Translations under genes and position numbers: made by a program
Part shown: positions 1 to 11,120 of the stretch, one piece after another
Layout: each line of letters begins with the position of its first letter
How positions within the stretch are numbered: position 1 is the first letter of the stretch
NCBI GenBank assembly: GCA_026826555.1
Contig: JAKSZT010054396.1
Location: 16,690,057 to 16,754,056 of the forward strand
Direction: 5' to 3'
From: Tolypeutes matacus
Lineage: Eukaryota; Chordata; Mammalia; Cingulata; Chlamyphoridae
Length of the DNA: 64,000 nt
The notes under the pieces: model-generated
The model's database searches: none
What the model saw: only the letters and a program-made list of their open reading frames with translations
Told to the model about the DNA's origin: nothing

Positions 1-1019
1 TATATCAAGATTTTCTTCTGTCCTGGTAGGCAAAATCTTGTGATTTTGATTCCTTTCAGAGAAGAATTATGAGTAGATGCTGTTTGAGTTTAATAGGATT
101 CTGGAAGGGAAAATCTGTTGGCCACAAACTGAAAGCCCAAAATTATTTCAGCAGTTATTGGGTGAAAAAGAAATTGCTACTACAGATAGAGCTTTATGAT
201 AGAAGAGGGGGAATTGGTTGAAGAATAAATTTATTTGGGAGAAATTATACAGTCAGAAGCCTTGGACTTGGGTGTTGGTTCCATTGCTTAAAAGTTATGT
301 GATCTTAGGTAATTCAGAAATTTCTTCACGCTTTCCCCTTTCTCCCCGCCTTATTTGTAAACCAGAAATAATATCTGTTCTGCTCTCCTACCAAACATAT
401 TATGAGGCTCAAATGAGTAATTTGTGTCAAAGTTCTTTATAAACTGTGAAAAACTGTAGGAATGTAAAGCAAGGAAAAAAAAAAAATAGCAAATCCTATA
501 GAACTGAAGAGGGGATAGGGGATAGCTTTAAAAAATTTGGAGAGAATGCAGGATTTAACAGGGACTTTTCTATGACATGCAGAGGTAGTGTTCCAGCCAT
601 TTTTTGTGAGTAAAAAGAACCAGAAATTAGTTTCTAGGGCAAAAGGAAGTCACTCTGGTAAGTTAAGAAATTATCTCATGATTCATATATATAATATTTG
701 CAGCTCCTTAGATACAATGAATTATATAAATAATGGTAGATATGGTATTGTGAAGCAAGTTTGATTTGTTTTCCCTGTTAGGCCTATGTGATGTGCCTTA
801 TAAAATGATTGACATACAAACTATACCCAACTAAAATTATGCATTCATTTGTATTATATCTTTGGAAGAATTAATTTTAGTATTCTTTTCACATTTACAA
901 ATAATGCTGATCATTTCTTAAACTAAGAGCTACTCTTTTTACTTTCTTTTCAGCATTCTATTATTTTCACAATGCCAGGAAAATCAAAGATAACTTATCA
1001 CCTATTATTTCTAGTATTA
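1..1019. other. Intronic sequence, nothing recognised
   Basis: AT-rich intron upstream of e1. There is a short A-run near 476 and a TA-rich patch near 684-695. No exon, conserved reading frame or clear repeat is recognisable, although diverged old repeats could be hidden here. Confidence 0.6.
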
Positions 1020-1028
1020 CTAATCTAT

Positions 1029-1115
1029 GTTATTTTATTTTATTTTATTTTATTTTATTTATTTTATTTTATTTTATTTTATTTATTTTTTTATTTTTTT
1101 AAAGATTTTTATCCA
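1029..1115. repeat. (TTTTA)n microsatellite
   Basis: About 85 bp of TTTTA/TTTA units, read on the minus strand as the expanded A-rich tail of the adjacent minus-strand DAS-SINE. It arose inside the SINE insertion, since the TSD lies just before it. Confidence 0.85.
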
Positions 1116-1270
1116 TTTATTCACTTATCCCCCCCCCTGCTGCCTGCGCTCGCTGGGTCAGCCAACCACGCCGCGCGGGCGGGCTCGCCCCCACCAGGAG
1201 GCCCCGGGAACCGAACCCGGGGCCTCCCACATGGCAAACGGGAGCCCACTGATTGAGCCACAGCCGCTTC
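1038..1270 (-). mobile_element. DAS-SINE, extended form
   Basis: On the minus strand it reads from GGAAGCGGCTGTGGCTCAAT through a tRNA-like box B (GGTTCGGTTCC) and a GC-rich extension (GCAGCAGGGGGG) to a TTTTA-type tail. Flanked by an 18-bp direct repeat CTAATCTATGTTATTTTA at 1020-1037 and 1271-1288, a perfect TSD. Pol III-type SINE derived from tRNA-Ala, typical of armadillo. Confidence 0.92.
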
Positions 1271-1408
1271 CTAATCTATGTTATTTTAATTGTTTCATTG
1301 TTTTAATTATTAGAACTGGAGCTAGAGGGAGACAGGTAGCTTAGAATAGTAAGTGCAAGTTTGATAAATTTGATAAATAAACTCAAGTTAAAAATTAATG
1401 TTCTTGGG

Positions 1409-1590
1409 AAGCGGCTGTGGCTCAATCAGTAGGGCTCCCGTTTACCATATGGGAGGCCCCGGGTTCGGTTCCCGCGGCCTCCTGGTGAAGGCAAGCCCGC
1501 CCACACGGTGCGGTTAGTTGACCCAGCGAGCACAAGCAGCAAGGGGGGATAAATGAATAAATAAATAAAATCTTAAAAAAAAAAAAAAAA
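1409..1590 (+). mobile_element. DAS-SINE, extended form
   Basis: Full head (AAGCGGCTGTGGCTCAATC), box B, CTGACCC-type extension (here TTGACCCAGCGAGCACAAGC) and A-tail. TSD of about 19 bp, AAAAATTAATGTTCTTGGG, at 1390-1408 and repeated after the tail around 1590-1607. Confidence 0.93.
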
Positions 1591-1606
1591 AAATTAATGT
1601 TCTTGG

Positions 1607-1705
1607 GAGTGGATGTAGCTCAAGTGGTTGAGCGCTTGCTTCCCGTGTATGAGGTCCTGGGTTGAATCCCCTGTACCTCCTAAAAACAAACAAACAAATG
1701 AAAAA
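1607..1705 (+). mobile_element. DAS-SINE monomer
   Basis: A tRNA-like unit of about 80 bp (GAGTGGATGTAGCTCAAGTG, box B GGGTTGAATCC) with an AAAAACAAACAAAC tail. It abuts the TSD of the previous SINE, so it was either inserted beside it or was part of the target. Confidence 0.85.
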
Positions 1706-1720
1706 ATCCAACTCTCATTG

Positions 1721-1814
1721 GGGAGCAGATGTAGCTCAGTGTTTGAGCATCCGCTTCCCATGTACAAGGTACTGGATTCAATCCCTGGTACCTCCTTAAA
1801 AAAAAAAAAAAAAA
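1721..1814 (+). mobile_element. DAS-SINE monomer
   Basis: tRNA-like unit starting GGGAGCAGATGTAGCTCAGT, box B region ATTCAATCC, ending TACCTCC plus A-tail. It is the fourth DAS copy within 800 bp. Confidence 0.85.
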
Positions 1815-2838
1815 GATCTTTATTAATTTTTTGGGAGGTACTTCATTTTTTAATTTGTAGTTTGAGTCTATTGTCACTCAGTAAGTCAGGCTAAAAGTAA
1901 GTTCCTATGTATTCATGGAGCAATATTGACTTGATGGGTCTGCTAAGTCCTAGTTATTTAATGTTATATCCTGGGAAGTTCCTAGATTTTGCATGACTCC
2001 AGGCAAAGCAAGTGATAATTTATTAAATGATTTAGTACATTTATTAAATTATGGCTAATTTTTCTAGCATCTCTTAAAATATCAAATGAGAGGCCCTTTG
2101 GTTAATTTGTACTGTGCTGAGTTTAAGTCAAGGGTACATGTTACTGTTGGTTCTATGCCCAGAACTTGGTCTAAAATTGCTTATACAAAAAGTAAAAAGA
2201 GACGACTGTTATGAAAAAGTATTAGATAGTATGAGTTTCCTTATTCTCTCCATTTTTAGTATCTTATATATATTAAAATAAGTACATTTTGTTCAATCCA
2301 GCAGAAAAAATCAGTTCTTGTAGAACTATAGATTTGAGGGAAAAGTGGTACTTACTGGCAATATAATATCCATATATGATTCCAGTGAGTATTCTGCATT
2401 AGTTTAGATTTCAAGTTATTTATTTTAAATATTAGAATGAGTAGTTGCCCTTGATAATTCTGTAGAAGAATGTATACTATAATTTATATGGTGACATTTT
2501 GTATTCTCTACTTTTAACACTAAAACCATTATGCACAGTGTACCATTTTAGTTTAGAGTTTTAGGTACTATAATGAAGAATGAGATAAGAAACTCTTTTG
2601 AATTGTTGAGATTGAGAGTAAGTTTTATTTTCTGGAATGGTATAAATTGGAAAGCTTCTTTTATAATTACACATGCCCTAAAAGATTATTGTTTCTCAGG
2701 ATATTAAGTGGGTTAGTTATCATTATTAGTATAGTTTTTTTTTTTTTCTGGGATCCTCTTTTAAAAACAATTTTCTAGTGACTTTTAAGCTAATTATTAA
2801 CTTGGTCCTATTTCATCAGTGGAAATATTTTTCTTTAG
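1815..2838. other. Intronic sequence, nothing recognised
   Basis: AT-rich intron up to e1, including the e1 branch/acceptor region (pyrimidine run TTTTTCTTTAG). A run of T lies at 2736-2747. No clear repeat or exon. Confidence 0.6.
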
Positions 2839-3060
2839 AGAATGCAATTGGATATAATTCTGACAAGTTTGCAAGATCATACCCATGTGGCCTCCTTACT
2901 TGGCTATAGTTCACCCTCTGATGCTGCTGACCTCTCGTCTGTGTGTACTGGCTATGGAAGCTTGTCAGATCAACCCTATGGCACTCAGAGCTGCCATCCA
3001 GATACCCATCTGGCTGAAATTTTGATGAAGACTCTCTTAAGAAATTTAGGATTTTATACA
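2839..3060 (+). CDS. HERC1: HERC1 exon e1 (w1-w74)
   Basis: 222 bp, taken as starting and ending at codon boundaries. It follows acceptor TTCTTTAG and begins with Arg-Met (AGA ATG); a second AG two bases further in would shift the frame. It ends before donor GTAAGT. It encodes a helical solenoid-like stretch (MQLDIILTSLQDH near the start, LAEILMKTLLRNLGFYT at the end). This lies after RCC1-like domain 1 in HERC1, a region with no assigned fold. No earlier exon is visible in 1-2838. The exon sits between inverted DAS-SINE copies (1409-1590 + and 4721-4914 -). Confidence 0.95.
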
Positions 3061-4384
3061 GTAAGTTGCTCTTTTTCTTTGTAGTAAAAAGAGTAAAGCC
3101 ATTCTTTTGGAGGGATTGGGGATCTCTTCAGGTTAAGATATTTGATATTTAAGCATGTATGATATCAATAAAGCTCTGTCCCCATCCCCAACTCCCAAAG
3201 GATGACATGTAATTGAGAATTCCAAAGAGATTTATTTTGGAATCTTATCAAATATTTCTGATGTTAATGTAGAAGAGTAAACAGGTAAAATAGTCAACAT
3301 TTTAAAAAAGAAGAATAATGAGGATTAACTGTACCAGATATAATATTGTAATAGTTAAACAATGTAGTTGGTACTGACTAATAATAGACTGGTCAATAGG
3401 AGAGAATACAATGTACCCCTTAGATCTCCCCATATTAGGAGACCATTTATTTTTATTCCGTGGTGTTTCTTAGATCCATCCTCTTTTTCTTTCCATTTCT
3501 GTAGTTCTAATCCAGGTCATTATGACTTAATATAATAGTAATGTTAAAGCTATTGCCACTATTACTGGTCTTTCCTCAGCATCTTACAGCTGTTGGAATA
3601 ACCTTTTGTATTAAATAACTTCATTATATTAAAATTAAAATCTCTTCAGACGTTTCTGGCTCACACACCATTTTCATGTGAACTCATGCTTTCTCAGCGT
3701 TTGCACCTGGCATACCTATTTCTTGCTTGTGCTTCCTTTCTACCAATTTGTGATTTCTAGGAAGCCTTTCCCAACTAAGCCCATCTAACCACGTGATAAT
3801 AGTTGTATACCCCTATACCTCTCGGCACTTCTAGGGTCAAAATGTACTATGTGATGTCACTTTGAATTGTTTGTGTATCATTTCATATTGTCCCCTAAAC
3901 TCTTCAGAGCTAGGTCTATATGTTCTTTTTCTTCTGTACAAGTCTAGTGCTCTACTCTGCCCACATTAAAAGCTTGCTAAGTCAAAGTGAAAATTGTTTT
4001 TGTGGAGTTATTTTCTTTCAGATATAATAATGTAAATTTGAACTGATATTTGATAACTATAGGGAAATATTGGCTACATATGGAATGGCAACAATGCTAT
4101 AGTATTACTGAAATTTTTTCCTAAAGCTCTAAATAACATTTATGCTGCATTAAAGCAGTGACTTTCTTATGTCATTAGGGTCTAGGTAGATGTGTACATT
4201 ACATGGAAATTTAAATAATTAAAATACTGCTTTTGGGATATAATAATAAATTATTGTTTCTTTGATATGATTTAAACCAAATTAATCATGTTCTAAGATT
4301 TTACAATAATGGTGTTTATCTGGCGACTTTTAATTGTGCTTATATATATAGCAAGGGCCTTAAAAATGTTCTGAGACTCTATCT
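3061..4384. other. Intron 1 proximal part, nothing recognised
   Basis: Unique-looking AT-rich sequence. The segment 3640-3960 has the C/T-rich, serine/threonine-like composition of old L2 remains, but I cannot define ends. Confidence 0.5.
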
Positions 4385-4665
4385 TAGAGTAAAATTGTAA
4401 ACATAGACCAAACTTTATGCACAAAGATGTTCATTACATCATTATTCATGGAAATAAAAATTGGAAACAACAAATATCTAAAAATAAGAGTGTATTAAAG
4501 TAAATTACTATATATATGCTCAATAGTATATTATATGACAAACTATATAGATGGTTTATGAAAATGTAGAAAATACTTATGAATCTCTTGAAAAAGAGCA
4601 GACTAAATATAGAATATGTAGTATTATGAGAAATAAAGACAAAAAAAAAAACAGGAAAAAATGCA
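4385..4665 (+). mobile_element. Old L1 fragment (3' ORF2 region)
   Basis: Contains the L1 ORF2 C-terminal type text (GCACAAAGATGTTCATTACA, ATTGGAAACAACAAATATC) on the + strand, diverged and with no intact frame. Typical of an ancient L1M fragment. Confidence 0.65.
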
Positions 4666-4720
4666 TCCCAAAATATTTATGTTTTTCTTTGAGTGGTTGG
4701 CTAAATGTGATTTTTAGCTT

Positions 4721-4914
4721 TCTTTTTTTTTTTTTTTTAAAAGATTTTATTATTTATTTATTCATTCATCCCCCCCCCTGCTGCTTGTGCTCGCCGGGTC
4801 AGCCAACCACGCTGTGCGAGCGGACCTGCCCTCACCAGGAGGCCCCGGGAACCGAACCCGGGGCCTCCCATATGGCAAACGGGAGCACCACTGATTGAGC
4901 CACAGCCGCTTCCC
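4721..4914 (-). mobile_element. DAS-SINE, extended form
   Basis: Minus-strand copy with T-run (its A-tail) at 4721-4738 and head complement (CACAGCCGCTTCC) at 4901-4913. TSD TTTAGCTTTCTTTTTT at 4713 and again from 4915. Confidence 0.92.
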
Positions 4915-4929
4915 TTTAGCTTTCTTTTT

Positions 4930-5570
4930 TAATACAGTTTTCCTTTTCTCTAAATTTTTTATACTGAGCTTTTAAAAAAACTTTTTATCTTGAAATAATT
5001 TAAAACAGAGGAGTTAAAAGACGCATTCAAAGAACTCCCTTTATCTTTCACCCAGATTTGCTTTATCAATCCATCTATTTTTTTATTCTGAATCATTTGA
5101 GAATAAGTTGCAGATATCATGCCTGTTACCCTTAAATAGTTAAGCATGTATTAAGTACATATTTCCTAAGAACAAGGCCATTCTCTTACATAATCACAGA
5201 ACAGTTATTAACTTCAAGAAATTTCACATTGATATAGTACTTTTATCTAATATATACTCCATATTTGAATTTCTACAATTGTTGCAATAATGTCCTTTAT
5301 AGCAATCCTCTCTACCAATCCAGAATCCAATCCAGAATCACACATTAAATTCAATTTTCATTCCTCTTTAGTCCACCAAAAAAGTTAATTTCTCAGAATT
5401 GTGTTCTTAGAAATTCAGAAGCATGTGAAAACAAAACTTTTACACAGAAGGTCTGGAAAGCAATAGTGCGGTCAAAATTTTGAAACACGCCATATTTGGG
5501 TAGTAGTACTGTTTTCCTTTTTTGTGTTTCCTCTGTTTCCAAAGTTTCTGTAGAGTAGCATGCATTACTT
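4930..5570. other. Intron 1 middle part, nothing recognised
   Basis: Between two DAS-SINEs. AT-rich; part of 4970-5400 has the look of an old degraded L1 3' region but nothing diagnostic. Confidence 0.45.
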
Positions 5571-5668
5571 TTTTTTTTTTTTTTTTTTACCGGGAGGTCC
5601 CAGGGATCGAACCCGGGTCCCTCCATATGGGAGACGGACGCCTAACCAGTTGAGCTACATCCAACCCC
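5571..5668 (-). mobile_element. DAS-SINE monomer
   Basis: T-run then ACCGGGAGGTCCCAGGGATC, box B complement (GATCGAACCCGGG) and GAGCTACATCC. TSD GCATTACTTTTTT on both sides (5562 and 5669). Confidence 0.9.
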
Positions 5669-5847
5669 GCATTACTTTTTTAATGGCAAAAAATTTGAAA
5701 TTGTTTGACAAATCTTAACCATCTATAGTAAGGATTTAAATATGGTAATAGGAGAGAGGAGATAATGGTTTCTTAAGTCACAATGGTTTATGGTAAGGCA
5801 TTACTTAGATTTTTCAGACATTTCAGATATAATCTTTATCATTTTAG

Positions 5848-6000
5848 GATCAAGCATTTGGAGAACTAGAAAAGAATAGTGATAAATTTCTACTTGGAAC
5901 ATCATCATCGGAGAATAGTCAGCCTGCTCATCTTCATGAACTGCTGTGTTCACTACAGAAACAGCTGCTAGCATTTTGCCATATCAATAACATTAGTGAG
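5848..6000 (+). CDS. HERC1: HERC1 exon e2 (w75-w125)
   Basis: 153 bp, phase 0 at both ends, so it could be skipped without shifting the frame. Acceptor ATTTTAG, donor GTATGT. It encodes DQAFGELEKNSDKF at the start and a leucine-rich helix (LHELLCSLQKQLLAFCHI) before ending at ISE. The reading frame continues into e3 across a 136-bp intron. Linker region of HERC1 between the first RCC1-like domain and SPRY. Confidence 0.95.
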
Positions 6001-6136
6001 GTATGTGATTTTTTTTTTTTGCCATTATGGTGATCTGTTGGGGACCTTGAAACTCTTAATTTTTGGGATTTCCGTGATTTTTTTTTTTACCTTGAATATT
6101 TCAAAATAGTAATTCAGGAAACTTTTTTTCCCTCAG

Positions 6137-6269
6137 AACTCAAGCAGTGTGGCATTGCTTCATAAACATCTTCAGCTTTTGTTGCCTCATGCCACAGATA
6201 TTTATTCACGTTCTGCAAATTTGCTCAAAGAAAGTCCTTGGAATGGCAGCGTTGGAGAAAAATTAAGAG
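6137..6269 (+). CDS. HERC1: HERC1 exon e3 (w126-w170, last codon split)
   Basis: 133 bp, phase 0 in and phase 1 out. Acceptor CCCTCAG, donor GTGTGT. It encodes NSSSVALLHKHLQLLLPHA and ends GEKLR plus the first base of an Asp codon completed in e4. The donor is followed by a GT-rich tract, so alternative GT choices a few bases downstream exist, but only this one keeps the frame with e4. Confidence 0.94.
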
Positions 6270-6819
6270 GTGTGTGTGGTATCGGATTTTAAATTTAATC
6301 ATTGGTTGGAAAACAAGGGTCCTTATCCTTTCCAAAACCCTAAGAGAGTATGAAGCCTCTAAATGGAAAAGGAGTGATTTTCTTGAATCTCCTTTCTATT
6401 GAAAACCCTTTGATTTTGGTTTAGGCAGGATGGTAGCAGTGATTGAGCTGATTGACCTTAAAAGATTCTAATTGGCATGGCAGAGGACTAATTTGAAGGC
6501 ATTGGAGAATATAAACTAAAAAAGATTAATTTTAAGTCTCATTTTATATGAGATTTTTTAATCTACAGTTTCTTTTCTTTTCTTCAGCGTTTGCCACTCT
6601 GTCCTTCTTTCCTTCTTGGGATGCTTTTTCGCTGGGCGTCTGTATATTCACAATCCTGTTTTTCTTATATCTGTCTGCTCCTTTTCAATGGACTCCTCTA
6701 GGCTTCTCTTCCTTGGACATGTCTTTTAATGTTGAGGATCCTCTGAATTTTGCCTTCAACCTTCTTTTCTCCCTGGATGATCTTATCTAGTCCCATTGCC
6801 TTTTACCATCTTGTGTATG
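6270..6819. other. Intron 3 proximal part, nothing recognised
   Basis: Contains a C/T-rich segment (6565-6790) with an 80-codon open frame that has no exon signals or recognisable protein content. It may be the 5' part of the L2-like element that follows. Confidence 0.5.
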
Positions 6820-8040
6820 TTGATGACTACCAAATCTGTATCTAGTTGAGACTTCCTTTCCTGAACTTCAGGGTTTTTCTTAAGAGTTGCCCACTGGGTG
6901 TCTTCTCTTGGTTGTCCCAAAAGCAACTAAAATTTAATATGTCTGTCCAATATGGAACTCATCTCTGAAGTTCCCTCACTGAAAAAAATAAAAATAAAAA
7001 AATAAATAAATAAATAAAACCATTGCTTGCTAGACACCTCCATTTGGCTGTTACACAGTCTACTAAAATTTAATACATTCAAACTGAGCTCATCTCTGAA
7101 TGCTCATTTTTGCCCCAAAATGTAAACCACAGCAACAAAACTCAAATCTCCTTCCACAGTTTCTGAAAGAAACCTGACCATTAGCTTCATTTTCTTAGTA
7201 TTAACGTATCCTCCTACTTTTCTGTATGCCCTCTGCTATCACTTTTGTTTAGGTCTGTATCATCTTGACTGAACTGCTATACCAGCCTTCTAACTGGTTT
7301 CCTTGCCTCCAGGCATGCGCCATTTTCTGGTCAATCTTTACACTGTGACCATTGGGGGATGGTTGGTGGTGGTTGTGGGGGTGTTTTCCAAAATACAAAT
7401 CTGGTCATGTAACTCCATGTCTTAAAAAAATCTTTTAGTGATTTTTCCCGTTGCCAATAGTATTAAGACTCAGTTCTTTAGAATGGCATAAGTGGCCTTT
7501 TATGAACTGGCTCTGGATTTCCTTTTCAGGCTTATCTACCACTCCTGTGCTTATTTCCCATCTTACCCCCACCATTCCTTCCTTTTCCTCTAATCCTGTA
7601 CTATAAGGTCAAGCCATACTGAAATACTCACAGGTTCTCAAAGAACTTGCGCAAGCTTGCTCTTTTCTCTGAATCTTTTGCAATGCTATTCATCTACCTG
7701 GAATGCACATCCTCACAGGCATAACTGATTCCTACTTTAGGTCTCAGCTTAGACATTATTTTATTATCATACTGGAGAGAGAGATCTTGATCTCGAAGAG
7801 TGCGTTGCATGCTTTATATCCTCCCATAGCACCCTGTTTTTCCTCCTCTCTGGATGGTATTATAATATATAATAGGTATTATATATTATAATTATTATAA
7901 TTGTATGTCTATCCCCACTGGACTGCACGTACCTAAAGGGCATTAACCAGGTCTTCTCCCCTCACTTGTGTCTCCAGTGCTAATAGTGTGTGGCACATAG
8001 TAGGAGTTCAGTAATGTTTGGTAAAAATATGAATGAATAG
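6820..8040 (+). mobile_element. L2-like ancient LINE with internal duplication
   Basis: Diverged + strand copy of the common mammalian L2-type 3' sequence (TCTGGTCATGTAACTCCATG, ACTGTGACC, then GGCACATAGTAGGAGTTCAG and a GAATGAATA tail at about 7990-8040). A segment (6920-6970) is repeated in diverged form at 7058-7105, with an A-rich AAATAAATAAATA patch between. Confidence 0.65.
7858..7910. repeat. AT-rich imperfect palindrome
   Basis: TATTATAATATATAATAGG followed by the near-complement; can form a short cruciform. Part of the degraded L2-like element. Confidence 0.6.
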
Positions 8041-8224
8041 TTTGAAACTCATATGTTTTCCTGTTATCAACATAATTTTAAGTAATTTACTTTTTTTCCT
8101 GAATTACCAGAATGAAATATTGAAGCAAAATTGATTTAAAACCAATGCAGATAATAAAATGATAGTTATTTTAATAAAGAAGTAAATTTGATTTTTAAAA
8201 TGTCAGAGGCTTCCCTCATTAGAG

Positions 8225-8345
8225 TATTAGCACTGTGAGAACAGGTATTTTTGTTAGCTTTGTTCATAGCTGTATCTCTTTCACCTAGACTAGTGCCTGG
8301 GTATGTTGTAGGTACTCAAATTTATTTCTTGAGTAAATTTTTAAA
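8225..8345 (+). mobile_element. L2 3'-end fragment
   Basis: Shows the L2 tail pattern: CACTGTGAGAACAGGTATTT, CTAGACTAGTGCCTGGGTA and TAGGTACTCAAATTTATTTC in order. Confidence 0.6.
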
Positions 8346-8554
8346 TGAGGATAAATTTGTGAATGAGAAGTTCATAATGCATTTTTAAGGGAAGCAGCTA
8401 TAATACTTTGAACTTCTTGGCATGAATGATATGTACGCTTTTCCCACAAAGTGTTTCGTGGTGGCACTGTCTGAAAGTGAGTAAATACTAATACCACACA
8501 AGCTATCAGGTAGGTGTTCATTATAGAGTTATTAAATCAATATACTCTAGATTA

Positions 8555-8695
8555 TAAACATGTTCTTTCATGAATTATAACAAATGTACTACACTAATGC
8601 AAGGTAATAATAGTAGGGTGGTATATAGGAACTTTTTATTTTATGCATGATTTTTCTATAAACCTACAACTTGTCTCATAATAAACATAAAAGTG
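8555..8695 (+). mobile_element. L1 3'UTR fragment
   Basis: Matches the same L1 3' end seen at 18090-18930 (TTCTTTCATGAATTATAACA, GTGGTATATAGGAAC, ATGCATGATTTTTCTATAAA), ending near an A-rich stretch. Shared family inferred by comparing the two copies within the window. Confidence 0.7.
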
Positions 8696-8788
8696 TATTC
8701 TAGGCTAAAATGGTATTTCTTAGGTTCTTTTTTTTTTTTCAGTTTGTTAGAAACAATTGATCCATGTTGCATTTCTTATCCTTTATAG

Positions 8789-8980
8789 ATGTGATATATG
8801 TCTCAGCTGCAGGCAGTATGCTCTGCCAGATTGTTAACTCCCTGCTGTTACTCCCAGTGTCAGTGGCTCGGCCTTTATTGAGTTACCTCCTAGACCTGTT
8901 GCCACCACTTGATTGCCTTAATAGACTCCTGCCTGCTGCTGCTCTTTTAGAGGACCAAGAATTACAGTGGCCACTTCATG
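8789..8980 (+). CDS. HERC1: HERC1 exon e4 (w170-w234)
   Basis: 192 bp, phase 1 in and phase 1 out. Acceptor CTTTATAG, donor GTAAGC. It encodes DVIYVSAAGSMLCQIVNSLL, then a proline/leucine-rich helical run (SYLLDLLPPLDCLNRLLPAA) and ends at LQWPLHG. The hydrophobic runs look like buried helices of an alpha-solenoid rather than membrane segments, because they are short and broken by prolines and charges. Confidence 0.95.
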
Positions 8981-9771
8981 GTAAGCAGAGATAGTAGAAG
9001 AACAAATAATGCTTTTGATAAAAGTTTGTTCCTCTTGTATATATCAAGTATATTATATCTGCACATGGGTGTTTCATGTGATCAAAAAAATAAAGTTGTT
9101 ACCTTCTAGGAGTTTATAGTCTAAAACGGGCAGCTGAGATGGGACCACTTAAGATACTCATGTATGTATATGAGAGTGTCACATGCAAAGGGTCTTTATG
9201 GTCATCACATTTTTAATACTGTATTTCATTGATTCAAAGACATTGTTTTTAGATTTTGTCATGGTTGAAATTGGGATGCATTTACAATGGATGATAGGAA
9301 AGCATTGTGTCATAATTTAATCGGCAGCATTTTTTTTCCTTAGAAGAACTTAAAATAATGATGTATCTGCCAATCAGTGGATTCTTTGATTCAATGGAAT
9401 AGTTTTATTAAATACAAAGATGTTTAGTTTTAATTCTCTGGCAGTAAAATATTTGGAATTTTGATTGTATATATAGATAACTGATTGAATGTGAAAGATA
9501 GTTTCTAGAAACCTATCATTCATTGTTTTTCTTTTTAGGTACTTTATAGGACATTGATTCTAATTTTAGGCATGGTATCCGAATTTATTCTTCATTTATA
9601 AACTGCTGGTGATTCTAGGTAGTTGAATATAACTTAAAATATTATGTCTGGAAGACTAATATCAAAGTGTTTTTTTTTCACTGGAGTCATTCTAAGGCTA
9701 TCAAAGGAGTTACATCACTAAAAATTTAAAACCTTTTAGGTTTAAGTGGAGCCACTTGTTTTATTGGAAAA
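8981..9771. other. Intron 4 proximal part, nothing recognised
   Basis: AT-rich sequence without clear repeats or exons. Confidence 0.6.
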
Positions 9772-9930
9772 AATCCTGAGCTGAAGCATAAAGACATCTA
9801 GATTTTAGTCTTGACTCTGCAAGCAACTTGCTGTATAATCTGGGGCAAGTCACTTATAACTTCTCAGAGCCTTGGTTTCTTCATCTGGAAAACTTTACTA
9901 TTATATGGCTTTGTGACCACTGAATTTAGA
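9772..9930 (+). mobile_element. MIR SINE
   Basis: Shows the MIR core in order: TAGTCTTGACTCTGC, TGGGGCAAGTCACTTATAAC and GAGCCTTGGTTTCTTCATCT. Confidence 0.75.
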
Positions 9931-9989
9931 TGAATTTATAACCCTGTTAGAATGTTGATTAGGTTTATAGAGAGCGGCTTCAGGTGTTT

Positions 9990-10760
9990 TTCTTGGTTTT
10001 CTAAGGAATCTTGAAATTTTGTAAGATTCACTCCACTTTGTATCTTGTTGTCATTTTATTTTGGATTTTTGCATCTGTGTTCGTCATTGATATTTTTCTC
10101 TAATTTTCCTTTTTCATGCTATCCTTGGCAGTTTTACTACCAAAATTATACTAATCTCATACCATGAGTTTGGAATCTTTTCTTTTTCTGTTCTCAGAAA
10201 TAATTTGTGTAAGATAGGGATTATCTCTTCTTGGAGGTTTAGAAGAACTTACTTATATAACTCTCTGACCTTGGTGTTTTTTGGTAGGTAGACTTTGGCT
10301 TTTTCTTTAATGGTTGTTCTTTTCCATATTTTTATTTCTTCTCAAATCTGCTTTGGAAGTTGATATTTTTCTAGATAAGGTCATTTTGTTGGTTTTCAAA
10401 TTTATTGGCATGAAATTGTTCATAATATTCACTCTTATTATTTTTTTTTTTTAGGAGGTACTGGGGATTGAACCCAGGACCTTGTTCATGGGAAGCAGGT
10501 GCTCAACTACTGAGTGATATCTGCTCCCCTCATGTATTTAAAAAAAAATCTAGTGTATATGTGGTTATATCCTCTTTTTTAAATTCCTAATTTAAATTTA
10601 TGCAATCTTTTTAAATTGATTTAATTTTATTAGAGGTTTTTTCATTTTTTTTGTCTTTTCAAATAACCAATTTTTGGATTTATTGATCTTCTCTTTTTTT
10701 TTTTAAACAATTTCATTGATATTTGTTCTTACTGTTATGGCTTAAGTATCATTTTACTGG
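9990..10760 (-). mobile_element. Old L1 ORF2 fragment, split by a DAS-SINE
   Basis: Minus-strand L1 ORF2-like text (complement of phrases such as TTTCAAATTTATTGGCATGA and AATAACCAATTTTTGGATTTATTGA). Interrupted by the SINE at 10441-10530. No intact frame. Confidence 0.65.
10441..10530 (-). mobile_element. DAS-SINE monomer
   Basis: T-run then AGGAGGTACTGGGGATTGAA, GGAAGCAGGTGCTCAAC and ATCTGCTCCCC. Inserted into an old L1 fragment. Confidence 0.85.
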
Positions 10761-11120
10761 ATTAACTCTTGTGTTGATTTTGGAGCTGCATCGAGTACTC
10801 ACTAAAGAGGATGATCTGGATAATGAAAAGCAAAGAATGGAATCTTTTGGGACAATTTTGTCCTATACTGTTTTAGTGTGTATCTTAAATTAGTAACTTT
10901 ACAAAGGAAATTTTTATTTGAGAGCATAACTTCTCTGAATATATTTTAAATTATCCTGGTAAAAAGAATATATATAGAAAGTATTATAATTTTGTTTACA
11001 TTATAAAATTATTTGCTTCAATTTCAAATTGCAGTGCAGTAGAGTAGGAGACCATGAGAAGGCTTTTGAATCTTTCAAGTAGCAGATAAAGACTTGATTA
11101 CTAATGATTTTTGTCTTTAG
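10760..11120. other. Intron 4 distal part, nothing recognised
   Basis: AT-rich sequence leading to the e5 acceptor. No repeat or exon recognised. Confidence 0.55.

Noticed and set aside
1607..1800. tRNA genes (good A and B box-like sequences)
   Set aside because: The units have A-tails, TSDs and many diverged copies, and their acceptor stems do not pair; they are tRNA-derived SINEs.
7858..7910. Palindrome as a regulatory or replication element
   Set aside because: It is a short AT-rich part of an old repeat with no supporting context.
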